A stretch of 64,000 nt of DNA from Verrucomicrobiales bacterium (GCA_015075445.1 JABTUJ010000003.1:302981-366980), one strand, 5' to 3'. Counted from the first letter of the stretch, positions 37,551 through 47,066 are shown. Program-made: numbers and translations. Notes: a model not told the origin generated them from the letters alone.

Positions 37551-40459
37551 GGCCGCACCTCGACATCGGCCCGCCGCGCCTCCGGCGTGACGCGCAGCGA
37601 CTCGATCCGCCCTTTGCGGTACGTGCCTTCGAGGACGGTCTGGTGCGGGGCGTGAAGCTTGAACTCGACATCCCATTCCTTCGGCCAGGCGGGCAGGAGG
37701 TAGATCCGGGAACCGTCGGTCTGCAGCAACATGGCCTGGAAAGCCTTCATGAGCACACCGCCGTGGTCCTGGTCGGGCGTCCAATCGTAGTTCGGGCCCC
37801 AGAAGGCCGGGAACCGCTCGTTGCGATCGTAGCTCCGCGCCCGGCTCACCACCGCGCGGCGGGCATCTTCCGTGAGCCCCAGGTAAGCCATGAAGATGTC
37901 GTCCTGGCGCCAGCCGGAGTGGCCCCGGTCCCAGCGATGCTCAAGCGCCGCCAGGGCCCAGTCCAGGTTCGGCCGGTTGAAGGCGAACAGGCGGAACGGA
38001 AACACCGGATAGAGCTCCGGGTTCTCGATGTTCCGCTTGTCGGCGAAGAATGTGGCAGGGGCCAGGGCCTGCCGGCCGTCCACTTCCCGCAGCGGGATGG
38101 GCGGCAGCTTCGCGCGCAGGCGTTGCCAACCTTCCCGCGCTCGCGCCGTCCCCACTTCCGGTGGCAGCGCGAGAAGCCGGTCGGCGACAGCAATGCACCC
38201 GGCGAGCTCGGGCATGGCGTTGGTGCAGCGCCACCACGTCTCGAGCGCCTGCGAGGGATGCATCACCAGCTTGCCGTGGGCGTCCGTCGGATAGTGCTGC
38301 TCGAAGAAGGTCAGGACTTCACCGGCGAGCGGGAGCGCGGCTTGCTCGAGGAACGCGCGGTCGAGGGTGTGGTCATAGTAGTCCAGCATCATCCAGGCAA
38401 GCTCGAGGCCGCTGACCCACTCCCACTTGTGCCAGCCGCTCTCCTGCAACTTGTCGGCCCGCTCCTCGAAGGGCGTCCAGCCGTAGGACTCGCTGAACAC
38501 TGCCCCCCAAAACATGATGCACTCGGGATAGTAAGCGCCGTCGTGGCCGAAGTAACGCTTCGTGCGGTACCGGCAGAGCGGCAGCAGCTCGTCGGCGTAC
38601 ATGCGGAACAACGCGCCCTGGAGGTCGAAGTCCCCAGACGTACACAAGCTGATGTAGGGCAGCCGCGTGTTCTGCCACCAGTAACCTGGCCCCCACCGCC
38701 GGTAGTCTGGATCCGCCTCCGTCGGTCCCGGCGGCACGGTGAACAGGGAGCCGTTGAACTTGATGGGATACGCGCCGCGGCCGGCGCAGGCGGTGATGAA
38801 GCGCTGGAGGTGATACATCTGGCTGACGTAGGCCGCCTCGTCTCGCACCGTGGCCCCGGAGTTGGTGCCGGTCAGTTTCCCATTCACGTAGAGCCGGCAG
38901 CCGCCCGCCGCCGGGTCCGCCACGGCAACGACGTGGGTCCAGCGCCCGGCCGGCAGCGCGTCGGCTTGCTGCAAGATGGTGGAACCGCAGATCAACCGCA
39001 GGCTGTTCCCCGGGAACGTGTCGAGCAGGAATCCGTCGCTGCCACCCGGCGTGATCTTGTCCACCAACCGCGCGCCGCCGCCCCCGAGTTGCCCGGGCTT
39101 CACCCACGCCTCCAGCGTGAAGCCGGACGCGAAATCCCAGCGCGCCGAGTCGGCCAACGTCTGTGGTTCGCGGACCTTTCCGGACCAGAGCCGCCCGCTC
39201 TCCACACCGGGCAGGGCGTCGGGACCGGCCCCAGCCAGCGCCGTGATCGCTTCTTCGCCGAGCGCTTTTCCGAACAGGCTCACGCGTCCCCACTCGCCCG
39301 CGAACCGGTTGCCTCCGCCTTGATCGAATCCGATCCGGACCGGGTGAGCGTTTGAGGGAACCATCCGGGCCGGCTGCGGAGGCGGGGCGGCCGGATCGGT
39401 CGAAGCCCGGATCCAGCTCCGATCCCAGAACGCCTGCCACCAGCCCTCATGCGCCGTGCGGCGTGTCTCGAACGACTGGCTTTCGACACGGCGGATCGTC
39501 TCTTCCATGTCCGCCCGCCAAGCGGCCGGCGTGGACGGATGCCGGGTCAGCACAAAGATGTTGAACCGATGGCTCGTCCCGCGCGGAGAGCGGAGGCGCA
39601 GGTCGTCCAGTCGCTCGCCCTTCACGGCGGTTACCATGGCGCCGAACGTGCGGTGGAGCAGCGGGTCGGCTTGCGGGAACGCCGTCAACCCCTGCACCTC
39701 GGCAAGCAGTTGGGGGCCGACGGACTTGATGTTGTGATGCAGCCATCCGACCCGCTCGCCCAACCCCGTGAGCACCAGATCCGGCTCGACGATGGTGGGC
39801 GCCTGTTGCTGGTTGGGCAGCTTGCGGTTCAGCAAGACATCGCTGACCTGCAGTTCCGCCAGCTCAAGCTGGTTCGTGCGCCAAAGCTGGAGGTGGGCCA
39901 CGGCTTCAATTGGGTCGGCACTGTCAACCGTGACTTGGATCACCGGCTGATGGGCGTCCACCCAGAGACGGATCCGGGTCGGCCGGGTCTCGCCGAGCGT
40001 AATCTCCATCGTGCCCTGGCCCAGGTTGAGACGCTGGTGGAACGTTGCGCCGGGCCGCAGCGGGTTGGGCTCAAGGTGAAGGCGGACCTTACCGACCTTG
40101 AGCAGCCGGGCGTTGTCATCCCACGCGTCGGTCTTGCCGATGTAGAAGTGCAACTCGCCGGCCGCCGTCATCCACGCGTTGAGGGTCACGTCGCCATTGC
40201 CCAGCGGCATCGATCCGTGGTGATCGGCGCTGGGCGAATCCCAGACGACATCATACGCGGCCAGCGGTTCGGCAGCGGGAAGCGAGACGCTGCACGCCGC
40301 GACCAAGCCGAGCAGGAACCAGCTCTTCCCGCAACCCCGCCACCCGGCTGGGCGCCGGGCCACGAGGCCCGGCGGACCACCTCCAGGCCGCATGCCCTCA
40401 CGGGGCGCCAGGGTGTGTGTCATACGGAGCCGCAGGTCGGTTGTGGATGGGTTGTTCAT
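37547..40459 (-). CDS. DUF5703-type protein with an inserted LamG-like domain, secreted
   Basis: 970 residues from the ATG at 40459. A long basic N-region and signal (SWFLLGLVAACSVSLPAAEP) are followed by a beta-sandwich (about 60-300; SADHHGSMPLGNGDVTLNAWM, FYIGKTDAWDDNARLLKVGKVRL). A LamG/concanavalin-like domain (about 430-530; FTLEAWVKPGQLGGGGARL, RWTHVVAVAD, LYVNGKL) is inserted, then an (alpha/alpha)6 barrel with GHDGAYYPECIMFWG, WVSGLELAWMMLDYYDHTLD and NYDWTPDQDHGGVLMKAFQ. The layout matches GH95-like proteins with DUF5703. Probably an outer-face glycosidase for a fucosylated or rhamnosylated glycan. Both ends overlap neighbours by ATGA. Confidence 0.82.
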   Translation of the reverse strand: MNNPSTTDLRLRMTHTLAPREGMRPGGGPPGLVARRPAGWRGCGKSWFLLGLVAACSVSLPAAEPLAAYDVVWDSPSADHHGSMPLGNGDVTLNAWMTAAGELHFYIGKTDAWDDNARLLKVGKVRLHLEPNPLRPGATFHQRLNLGQGTMEITLGETRPTRIRLWVDAHQPVIQVTVDSADPIEAVAHLQLWRTNQLELAELQVSDVLLNRKLPNQQQAPTIVEPDLVLTGLGERVGWLHHNIKSVGPQLLAEVQGLTAFPQADPLLHRTFGAMVTAVKGERLDDLRLRSPRGTSHRFNIFVLTRHPSTPAAWRADMEETIRRVESQSFETRRTAHEGWWQAFWDRSWIRASTDPAAPPPQPARMVPSNAHPVRIGFDQGGGNRFAGEWGRVSLFGKALGEEAITALAGAGPDALPGVESGRLWSGKVREPQTLADSARWDFASGFTLEAWVKPGQLGGGGARLVDKITPGGSDGFLLDTFPGNSLRLICGSTILQQADALPAGRWTHVVAVADPAAGGCRLYVNGKLTGTNSGATVRDEAAYVSQMYHLQRFITACAGRGAYPIKFNGSLFTVPPGPTEADPDYRRWGPGYWWQNTRLPYISLCTSGDFDLQGALFRMYADELLPLCRYRTKRYFGHDGAYYPECIMFWGAVFSESYGWTPFEERADKLQESGWHKWEWVSGLELAWMMLDYYDHTLDRAFLEQAALPLAGEVLTFFEQHYPTDAHGKLVMHPSQALETWWRCTNAMPELAGCIAVADRLLALPPEVGTARAREGWQRLRAKLPPIPLREVDGRQALAPATFFADKRNIENPELYPVFPFRLFAFNRPNLDWALAALEHRWDRGHSGWRQDDIFMAYLGLTEDARRAVVSRARSYDRNERFPAFWGPNYDWTPDQDHGGVLMKAFQAMLLQTDGSRIYLLPAWPKEWDVEFKLHAPHQTVLEGTYRKGRIESLRVTPEARRADVEVRP

Positions 40460-41430
40460 GGCAGATCCTCCTGTACTGGCGTGGTCCGGTTCGCTTCTCC
40501 CCGGTCCGAGCTCGGCGTCTGGGTTGTGAACCGCACAAAAGCGAAGCACTCGGGAATGTGCGAATCCCAAACCCCGTGCCGTGTCCAGACCCAGCCGCCG
40601 GAGTCGCGGGTCGGCCCGTGCGCCCGGTCGATGTTGAACCGCGAGAAATCCATGCGCCAGACATCGCCCTCGCCGGGCGGCAGCGCGCGCCCGTCCGTCG
40701 TCAGCCAACGAAAGCCGGACCAGGGCAACGCGATTTCGACTGTCCAACCGCGGTCGACGTCGCTCCCGTCGTTGATCGTGCCGTCGATGTGGACGGCGGT
40801 CTTTCGACCGGGAAAGGTCCAAGTGAATTGGCCGAGCCGACCGCCGCGCGGATGCGTGGTGAAGCCCACGCCGTTGAAGGGCCGGAGCTTCGACCGCGCG
40901 AACTCCTCGTCCTGGGCGAACCCGCCGCGCTCGTAGGCTTCCTCCCAGATGAAGAAGACCTCGTACGGGGTGTTGAAGGCGTTGAGCTCAAACTCGTAGT
41001 AGGCATCCGACCCGGCGACGAATAGCTCGATGTCGTTGTCGTAGTAGATGGGGTCGTTCGGCTGCGTGTACGTGGCGCGGACGTTGGGCTCCTCCACCCG
41101 GTACGCCACGTACAGGTTCGTCGCGTCCCAAAGCACCATCGCGCGCGTGTCGAACCGCGCGGGTTCACCGGTGATGATGTCCACAAACCGCGGCGAGGTG
41201 GGCGCCGCCTGCCACGCCGGTTCGTCCAACCGACCGTCGATGCTGATTGGCTCGGTCACCCGATGCGCCGTGTAACGCGCGATCTCGTGGGTCGGACACG
41301 GGAACACCCACTCACCGCCCTGAACGAGGCCGGCCGCCAACCACAGGACGGAGCCACCGCAGATCAGCGAACGCCGGAAACCGCGGCCCGTCGGTCCAGG
41401 CCCACGAACAAGCAAGGGTCGCGCAGTCAC
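40456..41430 (-). CDS. CBM9-like carbohydrate-binding protein
   Basis: 324 residues from the GTG at 41430; the frame is open further upstream but enters the preceding gene. A hydrophobic stretch (SLICGGSVLWLAAGLV) serves as signal. The domain has YTAHRVTEPISIDGRLDEPAW, LWDATNLYVAYRVEEPNV, PIYYDNDIELFVAG and WRMDFSRFNIDRAHG, the DOMON/CBM9 fold seen beside glycosidases. It probably presents the sugar to the enzymes of this locus. No catalytic domain is seen. Start choice is uncertain. Confidence 0.8.
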   Translation of the reverse strand: MTARPLLVRGPGPTGRGFRRSLICGGSVLWLAAGLVQGGEWVFPCPTHEIARYTAHRVTEPISIDGRLDEPAWQAAPTSPRFVDIITGEPARFDTRAMVLWDATNLYVAYRVEEPNVRATYTQPNDPIYYDNDIELFVAGSDAYYEFELNAFNTPYEVFFIWEEAYERGGFAQDEEFARSKLRPFNGVGFTTHPRGGRLGQFTWTFPGRKTAVHIDGTINDGSDVDRGWTVEIALPWSGFRWLTTDGRALPPGEGDVWRMDFSRFNIDRAHGPTRDSGGWVWTRHGVWDSHIPECFAFVRFTTQTPSSDRGEANRTTPVQEDLP

Positions 41431-41476
41431 ATTGCGTCGGGGTCGGGCGCAGTCGAACACGGCCAGGAGAGTCACG

Positions 41477-42535
41477 TCAGCGGTCCTTGATCTGTCGCAG
41501 TCCCCCGAAGAGCGCCACACCCTTGGCACCACCATCCCGCGCGGCGCGAACGGCCTGGTCGAAGTCCGCGTCTGTCTTCAGGTCCGGCAGATGCAGTCCG
41601 GCGTAGAGCGGACGGCTGGGCGGCAGGGCGGTGACGCCTTCCCGGACGGCCTTTTCGATCCAGGCGATGGGTTCGTTGTAGAAGCTGTGGTAGACCATGG
41701 GCAGCACCGCGTCCAGGTTCCAGCGAACCCAGTCCTGCCGCACCAGTTTCCGCGCGATCTGCGGCGTGGGGAAGACAGCCGCGGTGATCTGCTTGCCCTT
41801 TCCGTGGACGACGTCCACCAACCGGTTGACCAGTCGCGTCACGCTCGCGTACCGGAAGGCGCGCCAAGCGTCGTGGGCCGGTGGGTCGGCCAACTCCAGC
41901 GGATCGATCCCGGCCTCCGCCTTGAACGCCGCCCGGCACACCGCGCAGTAACAGAAGTCGTAGGGCGGCAGTTCCTCGTGCTGCACGAGGTTGTACTGCT
42001 TCCATAGCGCGACCGGCAGGATCACATCCGGATAGCGGATGTAGTCCAGGTGCACCCCGTCGAGGTCCGGCGTGTCCGCCAGGTCCGCGAACTGCCTGGC
42101 CAGGTGCTCCTGCACCTCCGGGCGCGACGGACAGAGGAAATGGTAGTAACCGACGTACGGCGGATGCGTCGCGGCGGACTTCCCCTCGCGGCTGACCACG
42201 TACCAGTCCGGGTGCTTCTCGAGCAGGTCGCGGTCGCCCCGACACAGCGTCCAGGTCCAGGCGTGGGTCGCGAGGCCCTGCGCCTTGGCCCGGGCGAACA
42301 CCGCAGGACTGACACCGCTGAAAAGCACGGCGTCGAGGCCGAACGCGCGGTACTGCTCGAAACGTCGCTGTTGGTCGGCGGGCGACGCCTGCGCGTCCAC
42401 CCCGGCCCAGATCCAGTTCTTCGAATCCGTCCGATCCCGCGCCCTCCCCTCCCCTTCTGCACCCCCGGCCTCCAGGCCACCCGAAATCGCGACAGCAGCT
42501 CCGCCGACCTGGTGCAAAAACGTCCGCCGGTTCAT
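41477..42535 (-). CDS. glycosyl hydrolase-like family 10 (GHL10/DUF187-type) protein, Tat-exported
   Basis: 352 residues. The N-terminus MNRRTFLHQVGGAAVAISGG is a Tat signal. The TIM-barrel part has WIWAGVDAQASPADQQRRFEQYRAFGLDAVLFSG, LDGVHLDYIRYPDVILP (HLDYIRYP is the family hallmark with an acidic pair), FCYCAVCRAAFKAE and VLPMVYHSFYNEPIAWIEKAV. Related proteins hydrolyse polysaccharides or act on peptidoglycan. It is the first gene of the minus-strand sugar locus; the 106-base gap before it, shared with the antitoxin gene, should hold its promoter. A C-rich FCYCAVC may bind metal. Confidence 0.85.
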   Translation of the reverse strand: MNRRTFLHQVGGAAVAISGGLEAGGAEGEGRARDRTDSKNWIWAGVDAQASPADQQRRFEQYRAFGLDAVLFSGVSPAVFARAKAQGLATHAWTWTLCRGDRDLLEKHPDWYVVSREGKSAATHPPYVGYYHFLCPSRPEVQEHLARQFADLADTPDLDGVHLDYIRYPDVILPVALWKQYNLVQHEELPPYDFCYCAVCRAAFKAEAGIDPLELADPPAHDAWRAFRYASVTRLVNRLVDVVHGKGKQITAAVFPTPQIARKLVRQDWVRWNLDAVLPMVYHSFYNEPIAWIEKAVREGVTALPPSRPLYAGLHLPDLKTDADFDQAVRAARDGGAKGVALFGGLRQIKDR

Positions 42536-42662
42536 GAGGGCGCCAGCCTACGCAACCGCCCCGCCCGACACAAGACCTCACGCCGCCGTCCCGCCGTCCC
42601 ACCGTCCCACCGTCCGGCGGTTCGGTTGACGATCTCAGGCTGTGAGGGCTACGGTACGCCGT

Positions 42663-42911
42663 GTGAATGAGACCATGATGGAGCTCGACGACGCCGCGCA
42701 TCGCTTCGCGGAACTGACCGCCCTGATCCGGGCCGGCAAGGTCATCACGCTGTGCGACGCCGACCGCCCCGTCGCAGAGATCCGCCCGCTTCCCCCGCGG
42801 AGCGTGGAGCGCCGTGCGTTCGGTCTGGCCCGGGGCGTGTTCACCGTCCCTGAGGACTTCGGCAAACCCGACCCTGAGATCGAGGGGATGTTCTACGGCA
42901 AGCGGCCATGA
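42663..42911 (+). CDS. Phd/YefM-type antitoxin
   Basis: 82 residues from the GTG at 42663 (other in-frame starts at 42642, 42675 and 42678). The region LDDAAHRFAELTALIRAGKVITLCDADRPVAEIRP matches the prevent-host-death fold, and a C-terminal tail (KPDPEIEGMFYGKRP) should wrap the toxin. The stop overlaps the PIN gene start by ATGA, the usual antitoxin-toxin order. It probably represses its own operon. The upstream gap contains a short CCGTCCCACC tandem. Confidence 0.85.
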   Translation: MNETMMELDDAAHRFAELTALIRAGKVITLCDADRPVAEIRPLPPRSVERRAFGLARGVFTVPEDFGKPDPEIEGMFYGKRP

Positions 42912-43297
42912 GGCTCTTGCTTGACACCCACTCCGCCCTCTGGATGTTCGCGGGCAGCCCCTCGATTTCCGTGGCCCTGCAACATGACCTCACAGACCCG
43001 GCCCACGAGCTCTTCTTCAGCGACGCGAGCGCTTGGGAGATCGTCATCAAGCACTCGCTGGGCAAGCTGCCGCTGCCCGAGCCGCCCTCGACCTTCGTTC
43101 CCTCCATGCTCGTGCAACATGGCATCGCCCGGCTGCCCATCACTCTGGAGGCTATCTTCGACTGGGGCCGCCTCCCCGCGATCCACCGTGACCCTTTCGA
43201 CCGGATGCTCATCGCGCAGGCGGTCCGCCACGGCTGTGCCCTGGTCACTTGTGACCCGGAGATCCAGAAGTACTCCGTCACCGTTCACTGGAGGTGA
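42908..43297 (+). CDS. PIN-domain toxin (VapC-like)
   Basis: 129 residues. Conserved acidic residues for Mg binding are visible: D6 (LLLDTHSALW), E44 (DASAWEIVIKHSLGK) and D95/D98 (IHRDPFDRML), with a late D in VTCDPEIQKY. It should be a ribonuclease cutting tRNA or rRNA and held by the antitoxin just upstream. All key residues are present, so it is probably active. Compact, with no signal. Confidence 0.9.
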   Translation: MRLLLDTHSALWMFAGSPSISVALQHDLTDPAHELFFSDASAWEIVIKHSLGKLPLPEPPSTFVPSMLVQHGIARLPITLEAIFDWGRLPAIHRDPFDRMLIAQAVRHGCALVTCDPEIQKYSVTVHWR

Positions 43298-43333
43298 GCC
43301 GTTTCCACACTCGCCAAACCGGGCGGGCGCCCT

Positions 43334-44275
43334 ATGCTCCGGCGCGTGCCTGGTCCGGTCATCGAGACGCACGGGTTGCTGAAGCGCTTCGGCCGCTTCG
43401 TGGCCCTGGATCGCCTGGACCTGCGCGTTGAACCGGGCGCCATCGGCTTGCTCGGACCCAATGGCGCGGGCAAGTCCACGCTCCTCAAGTGCCTCCTTCA
43501 GCTCCACCCCATCACGGCCGGCACCGCGAAGCTGCTCGGACGTGAGGTGGGACGCGAGGGGCGCGAGATCCGCAAGCGCATCGGCTACACCCCCGAGCAG
43601 GATTGCCACATCCCCGGCATGCTGGGGTGCGAATACGTCACGTACACGGCGCAGTTGTGCGGCCTCCCCTTCGAAGCCGCCCGCCAGCGGGCGCATGAGA
43701 TGCTCGATTTCGTCGGGATGGGCCAGGAACGGTACCGCAAGGTGGACACCTACTCGACCGGCATGAAGCAGCGCTTGAAGCTCGCCCAAGCCATCGTGCA
43801 CGACCCCGAGGTGCTGTTCCTGGATGAACCCACCAACGGCCTGGACCCGCGCGGCCAGGTGCAGATGCTCGACCTGGTCCGCCGCCTCTGGCAGGAGCAC
43901 GGTTTGACGGTCGTCCTGTCCTCGCATCTCCTCCACGACGTCGAGCGCGTGTGCGAACACATCATCCTCCTGGCGCGCGGCCAGGTGCTCGTGCAGGACA
44001 GTCTGGCACGCCTGAAGGAACGCCGGCGCGGCGCCGCGGACGTGGTCGTGTCCCACCGGCAGTCCGAGGTGGCCCAGGGCTTTCGAGCCCGCGGCTGGCC
44101 CAGCGAAGTGCTGCCGAACGGCCACGTCCGCGTCGAGCACGGGGCGCCGGACCTGATGCCGCTGCTGGACTGCCTGCGGTCACTGGGCGTGGCACCGCTC
44201 GAGATCATCCCCAGCCCGAACGTGCTCGAGGAGATGTTCGTGAAAGCCCTCGAAGGAGCCCATGGCCCTGCATGA
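43334..44275 (+). CDS. ABC transporter ATP-binding protein (first pair)
   Basis: 313 residues. Walker A GPNGAGKST (41-49), Q-loop TPEQD, signature YSTGMKQRLKLAQAI, Walker B VLFLDEPTNGLDP and the switch His (LSSHLLHDVE) are all present. About 90 C-terminal residues form an accessory domain of the CcmA/DrrA-like type. The product pairs with the permease encoded next (14-base overlap). Possible drug, lipid or Cu export, as in the NosF family; substrate unknown. Confidence 0.92.
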   Translation: MLRRVPGPVIETHGLLKRFGRFVALDRLDLRVEPGAIGLLGPNGAGKSTLLKCLLQLHPITAGTAKLLGREVGREGREIRKRIGYTPEQDCHIPGMLGCEYVTYTAQLCGLPFEAARQRAHEMLDFVGMGQERYRKVDTYSTGMKQRLKLAQAIVHDPEVLFLDEPTNGLDPRGQVQMLDLVRRLWQEHGLTVVLSSHLLHDVERVCEHIILLARGQVLVQDSLARLKERRRGAADVVVSHRQSEVAQGFRARGWPSEVLPNGHVRVEHGAPDLMPLLDCLRSLGVAPLEIIPSPNVLEEMFVKALEGAHGPA

Positions 44276-45257
44276 CATTCGCTACCGGCACTGGGAAGGC
44301 CGGCACATCGGGGTCTGGCAGCGCCGCGGCGTGATCGCCTTCAGCGGCCTGCGGGCCTGCCTGCAGAACCGCTGGACGCGCTACCTGGTGGGGTTTTGCT
44401 GGCTGACGGCCCTGGTCTATGTGGGCTTGCTGTTCTGCATCGGCCAACTCCTGGTCGCGGACAGCATCATCGTCGAGTGGGCGGCCAACCTGAACCCGCA
44501 GTTGCAGGCGTTCGTGCGGGCACTCACGACGTGGCTCGAGCAACACCCCGAGATCTCGGTGCGGGTGGCGCAGGGGCTGTTGTTCTACCACTACGCAACC
44601 TTCCTCATCACCGCCGCGCTGGTGGCGGTGGCGTTGGCCATCCCGCACCTGATCACCCGCGACCTCGGCAGCCATGCCATGGTGGTGTACGCGTCCAAGG
44701 CCATCAATCGCTTCGACTACCTCGTCGGCAAGGCCGGTGTGGTGGGCGGCCTCCTCACCCTCACCTGGCTGGGCCCGGTGCTGGCGTCCTGGCTCCTCGG
44801 CAATCTGCTCGCTCCGAACTGGAACTTCTTCTGGCACTCGCGCGTCCCGCTCGGGCACGCCGTGCTGTTCATCCTCGCCGGCATGGCCTTCCTATCGGTG
44901 CTGGCGCTCGGCGTCTCGGCCGTGTCTTCCCGCGAGAAAGCCACGGTCGGTCTCTATGTCGCGCTCTGGCTGGTGGGCAGTGCGCTCGAGCCGCTGGGCG
45001 ACATAAGCCGGCCCTGGGTGAAACAACTGAGCATTCGTTACGACCTGCAACAGCTCGCCCGGGTGGTGTTCCAGCCCGAGCAGGATCTGAGGATCGCCCA
45101 GGAGAAAGTGCCCATCGTCGGTGAAGTCCTGCGCGGCTTCGGCCGCAGACCCCGCGCGCCCTGGCCCCCCGCCCCGGCCGCCACGACTTGGCCCGCGCTG
45201 GCCATCTTTGCCCTCCTCTCGACCGGGGTCATCCTCACCCGTACCAAGCCCGAATGA
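44262..45257 (+). CDS. ABC-2-type permease (first pair)
   Basis: 331 residues. Six or so membrane helices are seen, starting with TRYLVGFCWLTALVYVGLLFCIGQLL and ending with ATTWPALAIFALLSTGVIL. The gene overlaps the ATPase before (14 bases) and the second ATPase after (ATGA), so all four ABC genes form one operon. It should form the membrane part of an exporter with the first ATPase. No known permease family beyond ABC-2 can be set. Confidence 0.85.
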   Translation: MALHDIRYRHWEGRHIGVWQRRGVIAFSGLRACLQNRWTRYLVGFCWLTALVYVGLLFCIGQLLVADSIIVEWAANLNPQLQAFVRALTTWLEQHPEISVRVAQGLLFYHYATFLITAALVAVALAIPHLITRDLGSHAMVVYASKAINRFDYLVGKAGVVGGLLTLTWLGPVLASWLLGNLLAPNWNFFWHSRVPLGHAVLFILAGMAFLSVLALGVSAVSSREKATVGLYVALWLVGSALEPLGDISRPWVKQLSIRYDLQQLARVVFQPEQDLRIAQEKVPIVGEVLRGFGRRPRAPWPPAPAATTWPALAIFALLSTGVILTRTKPE

Positions 45258-46180
45258 GCGCCATCGTCCAGGTCCGGGAGTTGAGCCGGTGGTACGGCAT
45301 CGTGATGGGGTTGAACCATGTCTCGTTCGAGATCGGGCCGGGGCTCGTCGGCCTGGTCGGCCCGAACGGCGCGGGCAAGAGCACCCTCATCCAGATCATC
45401 ACCGGCCAGTTCCGGCCAAGCTCCGGCACGCTGACGGTGTTCGGTGAAGTGCCCTGGAACAACCCGCGGCTCCTGCGGCGGATCGGTTACTGCCCCGAAC
45501 GCGAATCCCTCCCCCGGGATCTCGGACCGGTGGACTGGCTCCACGGCCTGGGGCGGTTGTCCGGGCTCCGCGCAACCGAGGCGCGCGCCCGCGCCGAGCG
45601 CCTGCTCGAGAAGGTACGGCTTCCACGCGAACACTGGGCCAAACGCCTGTCGCAGTACTCGAAAGGCATGCGGCAGCGCGTGAAGCTCGCCCAGGCCCTG
45701 CTGCACGACCCCGAGTTTCTCGTGCTGGACGAGCCCATGAACGGCCTGGACCCGCTCGGCCGCCAGGAAATGGCCCACGTCCTCAAGGAACTCGCCGCCG
45801 GCGGCACCCACATCCTCATCTCCAGCCACATCCTCGCCGAACTCGAGGCCCTCTGTCGCGAGTTCGTCATCCTCAACTGGGGTCGCGTCCTGGCCTCGGG
45901 CACCCGCGACACCCTGCGCACGGATGTCCAGGGCTGGTCCGAGCAGTTGCAGGTCCGTTGCGACCAGCCGGAGAAACTGGCGCGCGTGCTGTTCGACGCC
46001 GGCGTGTTGCGCGGATTTCAGCTCGCCCCGGAAGGCGACTGGCTGCACCTCGAGGTGCGCGACCCGGAAGTGTTCTATCAGCGCTGGCTCGAACTGCTCC
46101 TCGCCAGCGGCGTGGTGGTCGGGGAAATCCGGAGTGAAAGCCGGTCCTTGCGCCAGATCTTCGACAAGGTCACCGCATGA
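45254..46180 (+). CDS. ABC transporter ATP-binding protein (second pair)
   Basis: 308 residues from the ATG at 45254. Walker A GPNGAGKST (36-44), signature YSKGMRQRVKLAQALL, Walker B FLVLDEPMNGLDP and switch His ISSHILAELE are intact. It resembles the first ATPase, so the operon may have arisen by duplication, with EP(T/M)NGLDP in each. Its partner permease starts at an ATGA overlap. Confidence 0.92.
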   Translation: MSAIVQVRELSRWYGIVMGLNHVSFEIGPGLVGLVGPNGAGKSTLIQIITGQFRPSSGTLTVFGEVPWNNPRLLRRIGYCPERESLPRDLGPVDWLHGLGRLSGLRATEARARAERLLEKVRLPREHWAKRLSQYSKGMRQRVKLAQALLHDPEFLVLDEPMNGLDPLGRQEMAHVLKELAAGGTHILISSHILAELEALCREFVILNWGRVLASGTRDTLRTDVQGWSEQLQVRCDQPEKLARVLFDAGVLRGFQLAPEGDWLHLEVRDPEVFYQRWLELLLASGVVVGEIRSESRSLRQIFDKVTA

Positions 46181-46989
46181 CATCGCTTGCTGCCCCAAAC
46201 AACGCGCCCGCCGCGGACCCGAAGCCGGGCGTACCCGGCCTGGGCTCGTCGCTGGCCGGACTGTGGGTGTTGAGCTGGCGGGGTTTCTTTGCCTGGCGTC
46301 GTGCCCCGCTCTGGCTGGCGGCGCTGGTGGCCAACCCCCTCCTGGCCTGGCTCAGCCTCCCGGACGGCGAGTCGACGGGCTTTCTGCACTGGAACGTGCA
46401 CCTCTATGTCGGGCTGCTCATGCCCCTGTATTGCCTGGTCGTGTGCGGCGCGATGATCCGCGATGAAGTGCAGGACGACACGCTCGCCTTCCTGGTCACA
46501 CGCCCCCTGACGCGGGCCCGCCTCTACCTGGGGAAGTACGTCTGTCAACTCGCCTGGCTGCAGTGCGTGTTCCTGGTCAACGGACTTCTGCTGCTGGGGG
46601 TCGGGCTGTTGCGGGACATTCCAGAAGCCCCTTCGCTGGCGAGCCGCGTACTGCTCGCGGGCATCCTGGCCGCCCTCGTGTACGGCGCGTTAGGCGGTGT
46701 CTTCGGCCTGCTCACTCGCCGGTACATCGTGCTGGGCCTGGTGTACGGCTTCATCGTCGAAGTCGGCATCGGACACATCCCCACCAACATCAATTCCCTC
46801 TCCATGCTCCGGCACCTGCAGGATCTCCTGGCCGGCCATCCGGCGGTGCAGACTCGCTATGATTGGTCGGCCGATGGCTCGGGGACCGGCGTGCTCATCA
46901 TTCTCGGAACCACTCTGACGGCGCTCGTCGTCGGGGCCGTGCTGTTCACCTGGAAGGAATTCCACGCCAGCCACGAAGCCCTGAAGTGA
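46177..46989 (+). CDS. ABC-2-type permease (second pair)
   Basis: 270 residues and about six membrane helices (WLAALVANPLLAWLSLP, YVGLLMPLYCLVVCGAMIRDEVQDDTLAFLVTRPLTR, and AGILAALVYGALGGVFGLLTR). VQDDTLAFLVTRPLTR is typical of ABC-2 gliding- or export-type permeases. Last gene of the operon; a 9-base stem hairpin follows at 47025. Together the two pairs probably form one or two exporters. Confidence 0.87.
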   Translation: MTSLAAPNNAPAADPKPGVPGLGSSLAGLWVLSWRGFFAWRRAPLWLAALVANPLLAWLSLPDGESTGFLHWNVHLYVGLLMPLYCLVVCGAMIRDEVQDDTLAFLVTRPLTRARLYLGKYVCQLAWLQCVFLVNGLLLLGVGLLRDIPEAPSLASRVLLAGILAALVYGALGGVFGLLTRRYIVLGLVYGFIVEVGIGHIPTNINSLSMLRHLQDLLAGHPAVQTRYDWSADGSGTGVLIILGTTLTALVVGAVLFTWKEFHASHEALK

Positions 46990-47024
46990 GTTGCCCGCCG
47001 GGCCCGCCTCACCCCCTTGCTGGG

Positions 47025-47057
47025 CCAGGGGTCTCATACGGCTTGCCTGACCCCTGG
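47025..47057. terminator. hairpin terminator candidate, convergent genes
   Basis: CCAGGGGTC (47025-47033) and GACCCCTGG (47049-47057), a perfect 9-base stem with a 15-base loop between the ABC operon and the lamin-tail gene. No T run on either side. May act in both directions. Confidence 0.6.
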
Positions 47058-47066
47058 AGCCATCGG

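Noticed and set aside
42586..42640. CCGTCCCACC repeats before the antitoxin as an operator
   Set aside because: Simple tandem low-complexity sequence of a kind common in high-GC gaps; no palindrome.
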